Below are positions 18,111 through 28,500 of a stretch of DNA of 64,000 nucleotides, in pieces. The stretch spans positions 76,227 through 140,226 of the forward strand of contig CAZMUM010000005.1 of NCBI GenBank assembly GCA_964569385.1, read 5' to 3'. The stretch is from JAADHX01 sp964569385 (GTDB lineage: Bacteria; Actinomycetota; Acidimicrobiia; Acidimicrobiales; Poriferisodalaceae). The position numbers were made by a program, and so were the translations under genes. Position 1 is the first letter of the stretch. The number at the start of each line of letters is the position of its first letter. The notes beneath the pieces were generated by a model that was not told the DNA's origin, did not search any database, and saw nothing but the letters and a program-made list of their open reading frames with translations.

Positions 18111-18377
18111 TCAGGCGAACTTCAGAAGGATGAAGACCACGAAACCAATGAGGGCAAGGGCCTCGGTGAAGGCGATTCCGAGGAACATGGTGGTTCGAAC
18201 CATGCCTGCGGCCTCAGGCTGGCGGGCCATAGCCTGAACTGATTGGCCAACGAGGTAGCCAATTCCAATACCTGGGCCAATGGCGGCAAGTCCATAGGCG
18301 AATCCGGCCGATACGGCCTCGCCGAAGGCGATCTGGTCCTCGCCGGTTACTTGTGCGAGCTGCGCTAGCAGTTCCAT
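18111..18377 (-). CDS. atpE: ATP synthase F0 c subunit (proton type)
   Basis: 88 residues forming a two-helix hairpin. Helix 1 contains AAIGPGIGIGYLVGQ, the polar loop is ARQPEAAG, and helix 2 has the ion-binding Glu72 in IAFTEALALIGFVVFILL. Na+-type rings carry Gln in helix 1 and Ser/Thr next to the Glu. Here those positions are Ile and Ala/Leu, so proton coupling is predicted. A short extra N-terminus (MELLAQLAQVTGEDQ) precedes helix 1. Confidence 0.95.
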   Translation of the reverse strand: MELLAQLAQVTGEDQIAFGEAVSAGFAYGLAAIGPGIGIGYLVGQSVQAMARQPEAAGMVRTTMFLGIAFTEALALIGFVVFILLKFA

Positions 18378-18454
18378 AAGTTGGTTTCCTTATCTGTTGG
18401 CCCGAAGGCATCGGTTGGCCCGAGGGCCGTTGGGTCGTATCTGGGGATTTCGAA

Positions 18455-19225
18455 TTAGTGGTCGGCGTGCATCGATGAGCCGATGTACACCGCAGCAAGA
18501 ATCGTGAAGATGTAGGCCTGCAAGAAAGAGACCATCAGCTCGAAACCGCTGAGAAGGATGAGCATGATGAATGGCAGAGGCAAGAACACTGCGAACCAGT
18601 CGGTGGTCCACAACGCCTCGCATAAGACAATGAATGTGACCAGCAAGATGTGGCCTGCGAGCATGTTGGCAAAGAGTCGAACAGCCAACGAGAAGGGCCG
18701 AACCAAAAAGGTCGAAACGAACTCGATGAGAGCAACCAGAGGAACCAAAAAGACCGGGACGCCTGGAGGAATAATGGCGTTCTTGAAATAGGCCAAACCC
18801 TGGTACTTCAGACCGGTTCCGATGAAGGCGACCCAGACCACCAATGCCAGCATCAACGGGAAGGCCATGCGGGCGTTGGCTGGCATCTGCCACCCGGGCA
18901 CCAGCTCAAACAGGTTGGTGATCAACACAAAACAGAAAATCGACAACAAGAACGGGTTCCAGGCTCGCCCTTGTTCGCCCATGGTTTGGTCGATGATGCC
19001 GTTATCGATGAAGTCGATACCGATCTCGGCGAGGTTCTGAACACCAACAGGAACCAGGGTTTTCTTGGCCTTTGATGCCGCTACGAAATAGATTCCAAGC
19101 GTAATCGCGGTCGCGATGAGCGCCGAAAGACCGATCTTGTTGAGCGTGTACCACTCCCCATTGCCCCAGAAGGAGGGCCACTCGACAAGATTTTCAATGG
19201 ATGGGAACTTAAGTCCGAGCATCAC
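18455..19225 (-). CDS. atpB: ATP synthase F0 a subunit
   Basis: 256 residues with about five to six membrane helices. The essential proton-channel Arg is R183 in FSLAVRLFANMLAGH. The TNLFELVPGWQMPANARM region is typical of the a subunit. The protein forms the two half-channels beside the c-ring. The start overlaps the stop of the AtpI-like gene by 4 bp (19222-19225), which suggests translational coupling. Confidence 0.95.
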   Translation of the reverse strand: MMLGLKFPSIENLVEWPSFWGNGEWYTLNKIGLSALIATAITLGIYFVAASKAKKTLVPVGVQNLAEIGIDFIDNGIIDQTMGEQGRAWNPFLLSIFCFVLITNLFELVPGWQMPANARMAFPLMLALVVWVAFIGTGLKYQGLAYFKNAIIPPGVPVFLVPLVALIEFVSTFLVRPFSLAVRLFANMLAGHILLVTFIVLCEALWTTDWFAVFLPLPFIMLILLSGFELMVSFLQAYIFTILAAVYIGSSMHADH

Positions 19226-19728
19226 GGATGGGTTACCTCTGGGGGCGTGGTCGAATCAGAATCGTCGTCGTCATACACCGAGGTGTAGGTCGAAGGTTTA
19301 TGGTCGGGTTTAAGACCGGGGAAAGCAAGCGACGCAGAAACGTATCGCGTTTCCCAGGTCAATAGGCCCAAATGGGTGATAATCAGGGTGAGGCACAGCG
19401 GAACTAGCTCAACCCAGGCGGCGTCCTTCACCACAAACACTGCTATTGAGATGAGGCCAAGACGTAAGAGAAAGCCGAATAGAGCCGCCCCCATGAGCAT
19501 TCCGAGAGAAATTCGGGCTGCCCATGCGAGCATCGCCGCGGCTACCAAGAAGTTAACAATGACAAGGCCAAACCCATAACCTGCCGAGGCCGCGCCCTTC
19601 CAACCCCAAATCGCTAGGGCGAGCAACACAACCACCGGAAAGATTGGAACCGATCGCTTGACCATATCCAGGGCGATCTCTTGTTCGACGGGAGGCCCGT
19701 CGAGACGAGTTACAACGGCATCAGTCAT
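19222..19728 (-). CDS. AtpI-like small membrane protein of the ATP synthase operon
   Basis: 168 residues with four hydrophobic segments (for example FPVVVLLALAIWGW, FGLVIVNFLVAAAMLAWAA, MGAALFGFLLRLGLISIAVF). The C-terminal tail is acidic and Ser/Thr-rich (SVYDDDDSDSTTPPE). Position directly before atpB and the topology fit the ATP synthase I/AtpI family, implicated in c-ring assembly or Mg transport. Sequence support is moderate. It overlaps both neighbours by 4 bp. Confidence 0.75.
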   Translation of the reverse strand: MTDAVVTRLDGPPVEQEIALDMVKRSVPIFPVVVLLALAIWGWKGAASAGYGFGLVIVNFLVAAAMLAWAARISLGMLMGAALFGFLLRLGLISIAVFVVKDAAWVELVPLCLTLIITHLGLLTWETRYVSASLAFPGLKPDHKPSTYTSVYDDDDSDSTTPPEVTHP

Positions 19729-20177
19729 TTTTGAACCTCGGTGCCTGAACTGCTGATTTTGGCCTCGGCTCGAGAATCATCGATTAGCGACGCCATCAAG
19801 GCCGAGATGTCAGTGTCGAGGGTGATTCCGCTCGGCAGGCGCCCGTCGGCCACTGGCACGCCGGTTGCAACAGCGGCCGCCCTGGACACTCGGTCGCCGC
19901 CAAGACCAGCATCGCGTTTGTCGACAAGATCGGCCTCGATCTTGGTCATCTGGGCGTCATAGCGGTACCACCACAACAAGACCTGAGACACCGACGCCCA
20001 TATAAGAAGGATAATCATGAAAAAGGGCTGGGTGTCGAAGATACGATCTATGAAATACCCGACACCGCTAAACAGCGCTGGGGTAGCAGCGAACTCAAAG
20101 GCGCGCGACAACGAGTCGCCGAATCCGTTATTCAGCTCGCGTCGGCTCTCGATGTCCATTGCTTGGGTTTTTACCAT
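19725..20177 (-). CDS. AtpZ-like F0F1-ATPase accessory membrane protein
   Basis: About 150 residues. Two membrane segments lie in ATPALFSGVGYFIDRIFDT and FFMIILLIWASVSQVLLWWY, followed by an Arg/Tyr-rich loop and a soluble acidic tail. The GYFIDRIFDTQPFFMIILL arrangement resembles AtpZ proteins, which pair with AtpI upstream of atpB. The start is uncertain: ATG 20177 is used, and 20213 and 20159 are possible. It overlaps the AtpI-like gene by 4 bp and is the first gene after the wecA-like gene. Confidence 0.7.
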   Translation of the reverse strand: MVKTQAMDIESRRELNNGFGDSLSRAFEFAATPALFSGVGYFIDRIFDTQPFFMIILLIWASVSQVLLWWYRYDAQMTKIEADLVDKRDAGLGGDRVSRAAAVATGVPVADGRLPSGITLDTDISALMASLIDDSRAEAKISSSGTEVQK

Positions 20178-20288
20178 GTGTGAATGACGGGTAGCCCTTG
20201 TGAAACAAAACACAAGCTAGGACATGACGATGCGCCCTGCAAAACAAACCCCAAATCCAGCTCCCAATCCAGCACCCGTGCAGGCTTG

Positions 20289-21404
20289 CTAAACGGCTTC
20301 GGTCTCACGGGTGTTGCGAACACCGCGGTGGAACATCGTGTAGAGCAACAACCCAAGACCGGCCACCACGAACGGCACCACGCCATCGCCGTCGCCAGTA
20401 ACGGTTGGGAACAGAACAACGCCAGATAGAAGCGCGGTCCAGCCCCACAAGATGAGGACACTCCTTCGATGACCATGCCCCAGACGCATCAACCTGTGGT
20501 GAAGGTGGAGTTTGTCGGCCTGAGAGACCGGCACACCGCTACGAGCGCGACGAATGGTGGCCCACGCCGTATCGAACAGTGGAACACCGAGAACTACCAA
20601 CGGGATGAACATCGGAGCGAAGAAGAAGAAGACTTGGCCCGAAAACTGGTCGACAACCCGGCCGCCGACGGTCATCGTCGACGCCGCCATCAATAGCCCG
20701 AGCAGCAACGCTCCGCTGTCGCCCATAAAGATCCGAGCCGGATAAAAGTTGTGAGGCAAGAAACCAAGACACAACCCCAGGCCTACCAGAGCAATGAGCG
20801 GCCCGCCGTTTGCCGGGCCAATCAGACCGGCATCGAGCAATTCTTGGCTATAGAGATAAAAGGCTCCTGCGGCGATGGCGACGATTCCAGCAGCGAGACC
20901 ATCGAGACCATCGATGAAGTTGATGGCGTTGGCCATCATGACCACCCAGAACACGGTTATGAGCGGAATGATGTCTGGCGAAAGTCCCCAAAGCCCTCCA
21001 AACGGAATTCGAACAAAGAACAGCGTGACACCAAGGAGGTACAGAGAACTTCCGGCAAGGACTTGGCCCGCGATCTTTGCCGGTGCCGAGACCGGCCTGA
21101 GGTCATCGACGGCGCCAACGAGAAAGATGACCGCGGCCCCAACAATGACGCCCAATGGCTCTGATGACCGAGTAAAGACCTGCTCGAAGGTTTCAAGTCG
21201 CGAAGCGACAGCAAACGAAGCCAGGAATGCGAGAAACATCGCCGCGCCGCCAAGAGTGGCAGTCGGGCGTTCATGCACCCGCCGTTCGTCTGGCGTAACT
21301 ACGGCACCAATCTTGAACGCGACCATACGAACAACCGGAGTAAGAACAGCAGTTCCGGTGGTAGCGGTGGCGAGAACAATCAAGGTGTCCGAGGCTGCGC
21401 TCAC
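20289..21404 (-). CDS. wecA: WecA/TagO-type polyprenyl-phosphate sugar-1-phosphate transferase
   Basis: A 371-residue integral membrane protein of the MraY/WecA superfamily with about 10-11 membrane segments. Key motifs are GAVVTPDERRVHERPTATLG, the Asp pair in FLVGAVDDLRP, NAINFIDGLDGLAAG, FMGDSGALLLG and the His-rich KLHLHHRLMRLGHGHR loop. It would transfer GlcNAc-1-phosphate (or a related sugar) from the UDP-sugar to undecaprenyl- or decaprenyl-phosphate, starting a lipid-linked glycan. The last loop is characteristic of WecA/TagO rather than MraY. It sits immediately upstream of the atp operon, as rfe does in mycobacteria, and downstream of the polysaccharide region. Confidence 0.88.
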   Translation of the reverse strand: MSAASDTLIVLATATTGTAVLTPVVRMVAFKIGAVVTPDERRVHERPTATLGGAAMFLAFLASFAVASRLETFEQVFTRSSEPLGVIVGAAVIFLVGAVDDLRPVSAPAKIAGQVLAGSSLYLLGVTLFFVRIPFGGLWGLSPDIIPLITVFWVVMMANAINFIDGLDGLAAGIVAIAAGAFYLYSQELLDAGLIGPANGGPLIALVGLGLCLGFLPHNFYPARIFMGDSGALLLGLLMAASTMTVGGRVVDQFSGQVFFFFAPMFIPLVVLGVPLFDTAWATIRRARSGVPVSQADKLHLHHRLMRLGHGHRRSVLILWGWTALLSGVVLFPTVTGDGDGVVPFVVAGLGLLLYTMFHRGVRNTRETEAV

Positions 21405-21470
21405 GAGCCAGCTAACCCATCGCTACGTTTCACAACCGCCAAGCTACCCGTCACGACTATCGCTAGCTCC

Positions 21471-22616
21471 CTACAACACTGAGTGAATCTCTGGAGTAAT
21501 ACCGCGCGACGCCAGGTCGGTCGCAATTTCATCCTTGTACAGAGGGTTCATCACGACAACGTGACGAAGCTCACTGGTTAGGTCGTCTGGGCCAACAATT
21601 CGATGGGCGGTACCGCCTATGAAACGCCCATGTTTGGCTGGGCTTACATCCACGACGTGGCTCACCATCGCTGGTTCGGACAAGTTGTTGAGGAATGAAC
21701 TGCCCTTCGAGCCCGCTCCCCAAACCGCCACCGGGCCATCTTCGGCCAGCCGTTCGACTGCGTCGGCCCAACGTCTACGAGTCGTCAGGGCGTTGGCTCC
21801 GAACTCAACAGCGTCGGCCAAGAACTTGCCTACGTTTGGGTCGGCCCCGGTGCTGCTGGTGCCGGAGCGCCGCGACTCGTTCCACAAATACTGGTCGCCG
21901 AACGAGCGCCCACTGGCCTCGACGTCGAGGCCGGCCTGCGAACAGGCCCAGTTGAGCGTGGTCTCTGAGTAGTAGGTGAGGTGCTCGTAGATGAGATCCC
22001 ATAACGCGGCTTGTTCGACCATGTAGGTGGCGTCTGGCACTTCGATGTACACCACGGCATCATCGGTGGTTAACGATCGGCCGATCTGGCCGAGAAGCTC
22101 GGCTGGCTGATCGAGATGCTCGAGCACGTGTTGCACTAGCACCGCAGCTGCGCCTTCTGGAAGTTCATCTGGATACCCGGTTGCGTGAATGACCACGCTC
22201 TCGGGAAGCGTCGTTGGGTCGGCGTTGTGGCTGGGGTCGTAGCCGATTCCCGAGCGAACGCCATCGGCAATCATGAGGCTCAAGAACTCACCTGTGCCTG
22301 GTCCGATCTCGACGACGTCGCGGCCTGCCAGGCCGTACTGGTCGACCAGGCGCCGTGACAACCCGGTCGCATACGCCAAGAACACCTTCGAGTGATGCAG
22401 CGAGTTCTCGTAGTCGACTGAGTACTCGAGCAACGATAAATCGACAGCGGAGTTGTACAACAGCCCGCACCGGCGACAGCCGACCAGCTTGAATGGCCCG
22501 AGTGGCGCCGCGGCCGCTTCGTTGGCAGTTCCGAACAGTACGTTCGCGAACACAGGTAGGTTGCCAAGCGCAGCTACCTCGACTGACTCGTTGTTTCCGC
22601 ACAGCGGGCACATCAT
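21471..22616 (-). CDS. C-methyltransferase-family protein (sugar-nucleotide type)
   Basis: 381 residues in three parts. The N-terminal zinc-binding domain has CPLC and CRRC. The SAM-binding domain has DVVEIGPGTGEFLSLM. The C-terminal domain carries VAVWGAGSKGSSFLNNL and VVDVSPAKHGRFIGG. This three-domain order matches the TylC3-like NDP-hexose C-methyltransferase family. It would methylate a keto-sugar nucleotide or a related intermediate. An AGGAG precedes the ATG by 9 bp. Two further members lie at 29728 and 30947, the first closely similar in its C-terminal domain. It is the gene nearest to wecA. Confidence 0.83.
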   Translation of the reverse strand: MMCPLCGNNESVEVAALGNLPVFANVLFGTANEAAAAPLGPFKLVGCRRCGLLYNSAVDLSLLEYSVDYENSLHHSKVFLAYATGLSRRLVDQYGLAGRDVVEIGPGTGEFLSLMIADGVRSGIGYDPSHNADPTTLPESVVIHATGYPDELPEGAAAVLVQHVLEHLDQPAELLGQIGRSLTTDDAVVYIEVPDATYMVEQAALWDLIYEHLTYYSETTLNWACSQAGLDVEASGRSFGDQYLWNESRRSGTSSTGADPNVGKFLADAVEFGANALTTRRRWADAVERLAEDGPVAVWGAGSKGSSFLNNLSEPAMVSHVVDVSPAKHGRFIGGTAHRIVGPDDLTSELRHVVVMNPLYKDEIATDLASRGITPEIHSVL

Positions 22617-22761
22617 CGGTCACTTCTCCTCGCTTGCGGCACGCTGCTACTTCGACCACTTCCACAGTGTCGCCTCGTGGATCAGGTCGGCGAACTCTGT
22701 GGCCAGATAACGTTCGAGCGCCATGTCATGTTAGCCAAGAACCAAGCCGCCGTCACACCAG

Positions 22762-25344
22762 CTAGGGGCTGAGCCCTCCGGGTCCGTGGGTAACCGAAAC
22801 GTGTCCGGCGCCGACTCGCGCAAACATCGGCGTGCCCCATCGATCCACAACAGGGCCGTAGTCAGTGCTCGGGAAGCGCCTTTGAATAATCCCGAATACA
22901 CCAACGAGCAGGTCGCCCGCGTACAGCGGACCTATCTCAGTGTTGGGCCAACCATCTGTCGGGTCGTCCTGGGCTAGATACGGCGCCAGGAGGTCAATCG
23001 CCGTCTTGATGGTCTGTCCCTCGTCGCCAGCGATCGCGTATAGGTCGAAACCACTCATTGCCGCTACTTCGGCTAACTGGACCATGGCCGCAACGCCAAA
23101 CACCGAATAGAACAGCGAACGGGTTCGGTGGGTCTCGCGGAGCATGGTTCCGTCTGGCCCAATCTGGGCATCGAGACGTTGTGTGAATCGAGCCACGGCG
23201 GCCTCAACGTGGTCGGGCCGCGCACCCATGCGCCCAGCCGTAGCCAGTAGGAGTAGTCTCCAGCTATCGGTGTTATTGGATGTGGATGTTGTACGTACCG
23301 CATCGCCAAGATCAGAAGCCCAGTCAATCAGCGCAGTTCGTTGATCGGTGGTCCAACCGGTGTAGTCCCAGATGAGATCAGCGCCATACAAGACTCCCGT
23401 TTGGGTTATGTAGATTTCGATATCGCGCCGATTCGGCGACAACTCCGGAGCCAAGCGAGTCTCGGGATCTAGAGCCCAAGCATCAAGTAGCTGTAGGGCC
23501 TGTTCGGCGTATGCCTCGTCACCGGTGATTCGATAGGCCAGGCCAAGAGCGGGAAGCCCCCGAGATAGGCGTTCGCCGAGTCGATAGTCGTGGCGGTCAG
23601 CGGAGAGCTCGAAAATGCCATCGCTTGAGTACGGCGAATCCGTCAACCATGCACTCCCACCACCGTTGGCGGTCACAGAACTCGGCTGCTGGCACAACAT
23701 CGCGTTGGCGTGCCGTAGTACATCGCGAACTGCATCTGGGCTGTCGGCGGCCGCACTGGCCAGGGACTCTGTCAGGTCGGACTCACTTTGAAAGACACCA
23801 ACATAGGTCCGCCCGAGGTGATCTGACCGTGGCCCTCTATCGACCGCAGTCGGTGCCACGCAGATCACGTCTCGGTTCGATTCTGCGAGTGTCTGTACCG
23901 TTGCGGTATCGAGTTGACCAGCACGTATCTCGAAGTGATCTATCTGCCCTGACCAAGAGCTAGAGCTGTCTGGATAGGCACCGACCACGATGCGACTCTC
24001 GTCCGGACCAGACACAGCAGTGCCTGTAGACGTCGCCACCAGCTTGCCATCGATCCATAACTTCGATCCGCTTGGTCCGACCGACGCAGCCACGTGACGC
24101 AGAGCACCGCCGCTTAGCGGGGCGCGGAGCGTCAATGAACCCGAGTTGGCCCGCAGTTCGATGTCGGAGCCGTCTCGAAGAAGCACAACGTGGTAGGACG
24201 ATCCGCTGGCAGCCAGACCCGCGATGACGGCCTCGTTAGCTGAGGCAGGGCCTACGTCGACCCATAGTTCGATGCTTACCGCGCCGGCATCGTTGACCGC
24301 ATCAACAGCCCGACTCGCCGGCCCTGGGGTCGCGAACGCAGCACCAGGCGACAACGTCACGCCGCCGTCGACCCACTCAAACACCGGGCCGTAGTAACCA
24401 AGGAACAGATCATGAGGCGAGGTGCCTGGAGCTACGTCGTTGGCGAAGGCTCCATATCTCTCGTCGAAACCATAGGTCGCTATTAGGTCGCTCTGCTGAG
24501 CTGCCGAAGGGACAACTTGGGGACGGCCTGGCACAGTTAAAGTTGGAGAAGACACAGCTGGCGGTTCGAAGATGATGAGGTCTTGACCGCGATCGGGAAC
24601 AGTGAACGATGGCTCGGAGCTGGCTTCGCCTTGGGCTTGGTTGGCGGCGTCAGTGGCGGGTGTCGATGCGTCGCTTGGATTCGGCTTGGCAATATCACCC
24701 ACACGCTCAATTCGAACTCGTGCGATCTTGGTGCGAGTTCCACCTTCGAACTCGATATTGACGGCTCCGTCGGTCACTTCGACAGTGACTGTCGCGCTGA
24801 CCACCGGTTGGTTCGCCGTTGTCTGAACTCGGTCGACTGCGATCACTCCTTCAACCTGCACTGAGTGCCAGATACGCGAGCTGTGGTAAATCGATTCGCC
24901 CACAGTCACGGTTACCGCGTACATGCCGGGTTGGGCGTCGAAACGCCACGACGCTGGCGAAGCCACCGCGACCCAAGATCCATCTATTTGCAGGTAGCGG
25001 GTCGCAGCGTGGCAGAACGTATCGACGATTGCGGACCCCGAGTTTCGGTCACCGCACTGCCGTCGCCTCCCGTCGGCTAACAGCCAGCCAAACCCCCGCT
25101 CCTCGTCATAGGCCAGACCGCTGTCAACAACATCGGCACCGTGGACGTCGCTCCGAGCCGGCTGGAAGCTAACTTCCTGAGTCCAGAGAGATTCCGGTCG
25201 GGGCAGCCCCAACGCCGACTCCGATTGCGTTTGACCGGTCCCTTGTTGTTGATCGGCTGCTATCGGTGTCGTCGCCGACGCCGGCTCGATAGCGACAGCT
25301 GCCAAACTAAACACCAGAAGAGCCCGTAAGAGCGGTTTCCCCAT
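22762..25344 (-). CDS. Secreted multidomain protein with LamG and alginate-lyase-like (PL5-type) domains
   Basis: 860 residues. A signal peptide (LLRALLVFSLAAVAIEPASA) leads. Residues about 75-215 include YDEERGFGW and resemble a malectin-like carbohydrate-binding module. A Pro/Ser/Thr-rich linker follows. A LamG/concanavalin fold lies at about 285-490 (AVSIELWVDVG, KLWIDGKLVA). An alpha-helical domain at about 535-790 resembles the alginate lyase family: SADRHDYRLGERL, TSNNTDSWRLLLLA and the Tyr/Arg-rich ETHRTRSLFYSVFG. PL5 lyases cut polyuronates by beta-elimination. The actual substrate may be the strain's own glycan, because the gene lies inside a polysaccharide cluster. No membrane anchor or sorting signal was seen. 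Confidence 0.78.
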   Translation of the reverse strand: MGKPLLRALLVFSLAAVAIEPASATTPIAADQQQGTGQTQSESALGLPRPESLWTQEVSFQPARSDVHGADVVDSGLAYDEERGFGWLLADGRRRQCGDRNSGSAIVDTFCHAATRYLQIDGSWVAVASPASWRFDAQPGMYAVTVTVGESIYHSSRIWHSVQVEGVIAVDRVQTTANQPVVSATVTVEVTDGAVNIEFEGGTRTKIARVRIERVGDIAKPNPSDASTPATDAANQAQGEASSEPSFTVPDRGQDLIIFEPPAVSSPTLTVPGRPQVVPSAAQQSDLIATYGFDERYGAFANDVAPGTSPHDLFLGYYGPVFEWVDGGVTLSPGAAFATPGPASRAVDAVNDAGAVSIELWVDVGPASANEAVIAGLAASGSSYHVVLLRDGSDIELRANSGSLTLRAPLSGGALRHVAASVGPSGSKLWIDGKLVATSTGTAVSGPDESRIVVGAYPDSSSSWSGQIDHFEIRAGQLDTATVQTLAESNRDVICVAPTAVDRGPRSDHLGRTYVGVFQSESDLTESLASAAADSPDAVRDVLRHANAMLCQQPSSVTANGGGSAWLTDSPYSSDGIFELSADRHDYRLGERLSRGLPALGLAYRITGDEAYAEQALQLLDAWALDPETRLAPELSPNRRDIEIYITQTGVLYGADLIWDYTGWTTDQRTALIDWASDLGDAVRTTSTSNNTDSWRLLLLATAGRMGARPDHVEAAVARFTQRLDAQIGPDGTMLRETHRTRSLFYSVFGVAAMVQLAEVAAMSGFDLYAIAGDEGQTIKTAIDLLAPYLAQDDPTDGWPNTEIGPLYAGDLLVGVFGIIQRRFPSTDYGPVVDRWGTPMFARVGAGHVSVTHGPGGLSP

Positions 25345-25462
25345 GTCGATCTAGTCGGAATCTAGGCCCGACTCATTAAGCGAAACGCCACGCGATTGAA
25401 ATTATTACTCAACGTCAGAACGTGTTCTTCCGACGCGAGGAAACCACGGAGCGTGTTCGTAC

Positions 25463-25468
25463 TACACT
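25463..25468 (+). promoter_or_regulatory. Candidate -10 element for the large secreted repeat protein
   Basis: TACACT lies 59 bp upstream of the ATG at 25527, in the 182-bp region between two divergent secreted-protein genes. No convincing -35 was found. An AGAGG 10 bp before the ATG is a plausible ribosome-binding site. Confidence 0.25.
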
Positions 25469-25526
25469 GTAGGGCTTACGCGTCACTGGAACAAACAGCC
25501 ACAGGGCAACAAGAGGACATCTGTTC

Positions 25527-28500
25527 ATGAAACGTCTCATCCGCACAATTCTCGCGACACTGATGATCGCGACAACGCTCCAAGCAGTCTCAATATCACC
25601 CGCGGGCGCGGCTTTTACCGACGAAGAGTCCTTCACTTCAACAACACTCGGAGGTCAGTGGACCGAGGCCGGAAACACGCTGGGCGGAGGGTTCTTTCAG
25701 TATCCAGGTGGCCGGGCAGCATTGTCGGTGCCCGAATCGATCGTGAGTTACCAGCCTTGGACTTCGGGTAACCGCGCACCGTCGTTGCGCCAAGCCACCA
25801 CCAACACCGACTTTGATGTCGTTTCGGTGTTCGCAACAACTCCATCTGAACGATTCCAGATGCAAGGAATTGTCGTCGCCGACGAAGGCAGCGGCGACTT
25901 CATCAGGTTCGACGTCCACTTCGACGGAACCAACATGCGGGCGTTGGCGGCATTCCTCGACGACAGCAACTCAACCGCGACTGAACACATCAGCGTGGCT
26001 ACACCAAGTGCCGGACATGCTGCCTACGTCCGGGTGAGGCGCGTTGGGAACAATTTCACGTTCTACACCTCAGACGATGGCACGACCTGGACTAGCCACG
26101 GAACATTTACCCGGGCCATGGCTGTCACATCGCTAGCTCCGTTCGTAGGTAACGCTGTACCTGGCGCCGGCCAGTCCGCTCCGGCATACAGCGGGCTCAT
26201 CGACTATTTCGGCGCACTAGACGAGAACGCAACCCCTGGCGTTCCCCTCGACGACATCTTGCCTGCCAGCGCTGCTCTGGGAACGGGCGACGATGCCACA
26301 AGCCCCAACCCGGATCTTGTCGATTTCACCGAAGGCACCGATCGGATAACCACACGATGGAATGGCCCAGAACCCGTCACCATGAACGTCAGCATCGCGG
26401 GTGAGGGCAGCCAATCGCTAAGTAACCCGTTCCCCGACCAAACGTTGATCTTCGGCTCGCTGAACCCGTCGACCACCTACTCCGTCACCCTGACTCTTAC
26501 CGACATGGCTGGTAACTCGTCGCAGAAGGCCTATTCGGTTACCACCCTGGCTGGCGGCACAGGCGACGGCCCCGAATTCGAATTGTGGCATGGCGACAAC
26601 GCTTCGTTCGGCGACTCAGGAACAAGCCAACGCTGGGTAAACATCACCGGTCGGCTCACCAGCATCACTGGCCCAGCCACACTTACCTACCAACTCAACG
26701 GTGGCGCTATACGGAACGCATCTGTTACAGCCGATACCCGACGACTCGAAAACGGCGGGGACTTCAACATCGACCTACTGCGATCGACCCTGGTCGAGGG
26801 CAGCAACACAGTTACGCTCACTGCTACCGACAACCTCGGGTCGCGCATCCGCACGGTGACGTTCACTTACACGAGCCTTACCGACGCACCATCCACGCTG
26901 TTATTCATCGACTGGTCCACTGCTGGTTCGGTCGACGCAGTTGCCGACGTGTCCGATGGCGCATGGGCAATCGACGCCGGTGGTCTTCGTACCCTCGACC
27001 TTGGTTATGACCGACTCGTTACGTTCGGCGATATCCGTTGGACCAATTACCAGGTCAGAACAACATTCACCCACAATGGCATCAACACCAACGCCAACGG
27101 TCCGTCGTCAAATGGCCCAGGTGTCGGGGTCTTCCTTCGCTGGAACGGCCACAACGACACCGTTGCAACCGGTTCGCAGCCGCAGCAGGGTTTCGTACCA
27201 GACGGCGTTAACGCCGATCCAATTGGGGCAATTGGGTGGTGGCGCGACAGCACCATCGCCGCTCCTCAGATCGAAATCACCAACAATTCGGCTGTCATCC
27301 AAGACTCCGACCCCTTCACACTCACCGAAGAGGAAACGTACAACCTCAAAGCTCAGGCCGAGGGTGGCAGGTATCGAGTCAAGATTTGGAAAGTAGGCGA
27401 CGCCGAGCCAGGTACCTGGATAAGCCAAGGCAACGTCGGCGACGCACCTACTACGGGCGCCATTGCACTTGTCGCCCACGAAATGGACATCACCTTTGGT
27501 GATGTAACCGTTACGCCAAGAGGCGCTAGCACCGCGGCGACACCCACGTTCACACCAAACGACGGTGTGGTCAACGAAGGCGACACCATCAATATCGGCG
27601 GCGAAACCGGCGGTCGGGTGTTCTACACAACCGATGGGTCCACTCCGAACCCATCAGACGAAGAAGCAACGTTCGGAATTCCGGTAGCTGGTGGCGACAC
27701 CATCAGGGCCATTCAATACGTCGATGAAAAAGATCCGTCGTCCGTTGCAACTGCGACCTTCACCATCAATGGTGCTCCAAGCGTCGAAGCTGGAGCCGAC
27801 GCTTCGATCGAGTCTGGCGAAGCTGCCGCGCTCGACGGCTCAGCGTCTGACGACGGTGTTGGGGGCGGAAACCTCACCGTATCGTGGCGCAAGGTCTCTG
27901 GCCCTGGCACCGTCACGTTCGCTGACGGAAACTCGACCGACACCTCGGCTACGTTCAGCCTTGCCGGCGTGTACGTGCTCGCTCTCGACGCCAATGACGG
28001 TTCGATCCTCCGTACCGACACACTGACCATAACGGTCGATGCCAACGGCTACTGGCTCGTCGATGCGGCCGGAAACATCTACAACTTCGGCGGCAAACAG
28101 GACTTGGGCGACGTTGCCGGCGGCACCCTGACAAACCCCGTTTCCACAATGGCATCGACGCCCAGTGGTGCTGGGTACTGGATTACCGATGTCAAGGGCA
28201 AAGTCGACGCATTCGGCACTGCCACCGACAACGGCGACCTGCCAGGCCTTGATGTCGATCCAGCGTTCCCAATCGTGAACATGGCAGCTAACCCCAACGG
28301 CGGTTACTACTTGTTAGGCGGCGACGGCGGAGTGTTCTCCTTCGGGGCTCCGTTCTTTGGCTCGACCGGGGCCATTGCATTAGTCGAGCCGGTCGTGTCG
28401 ATGGCATCCACGCCGTCAGGTCTCGGATACTGGTTCTCCGCGGCCGATGGCGGAATGTTCGCATTCGGCGATGCCGACTTCTTCGGATCTGTTCCGGGCG

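Noticed and set aside
22647..22724. 25-codon minus-strand frame in the gap between two genes (MALERYLATEF ...)
   Set aside because: It is plausible as a relic or small peptide, but it has no ribosome-binding site and no known homologue I can recall, so it is not called.
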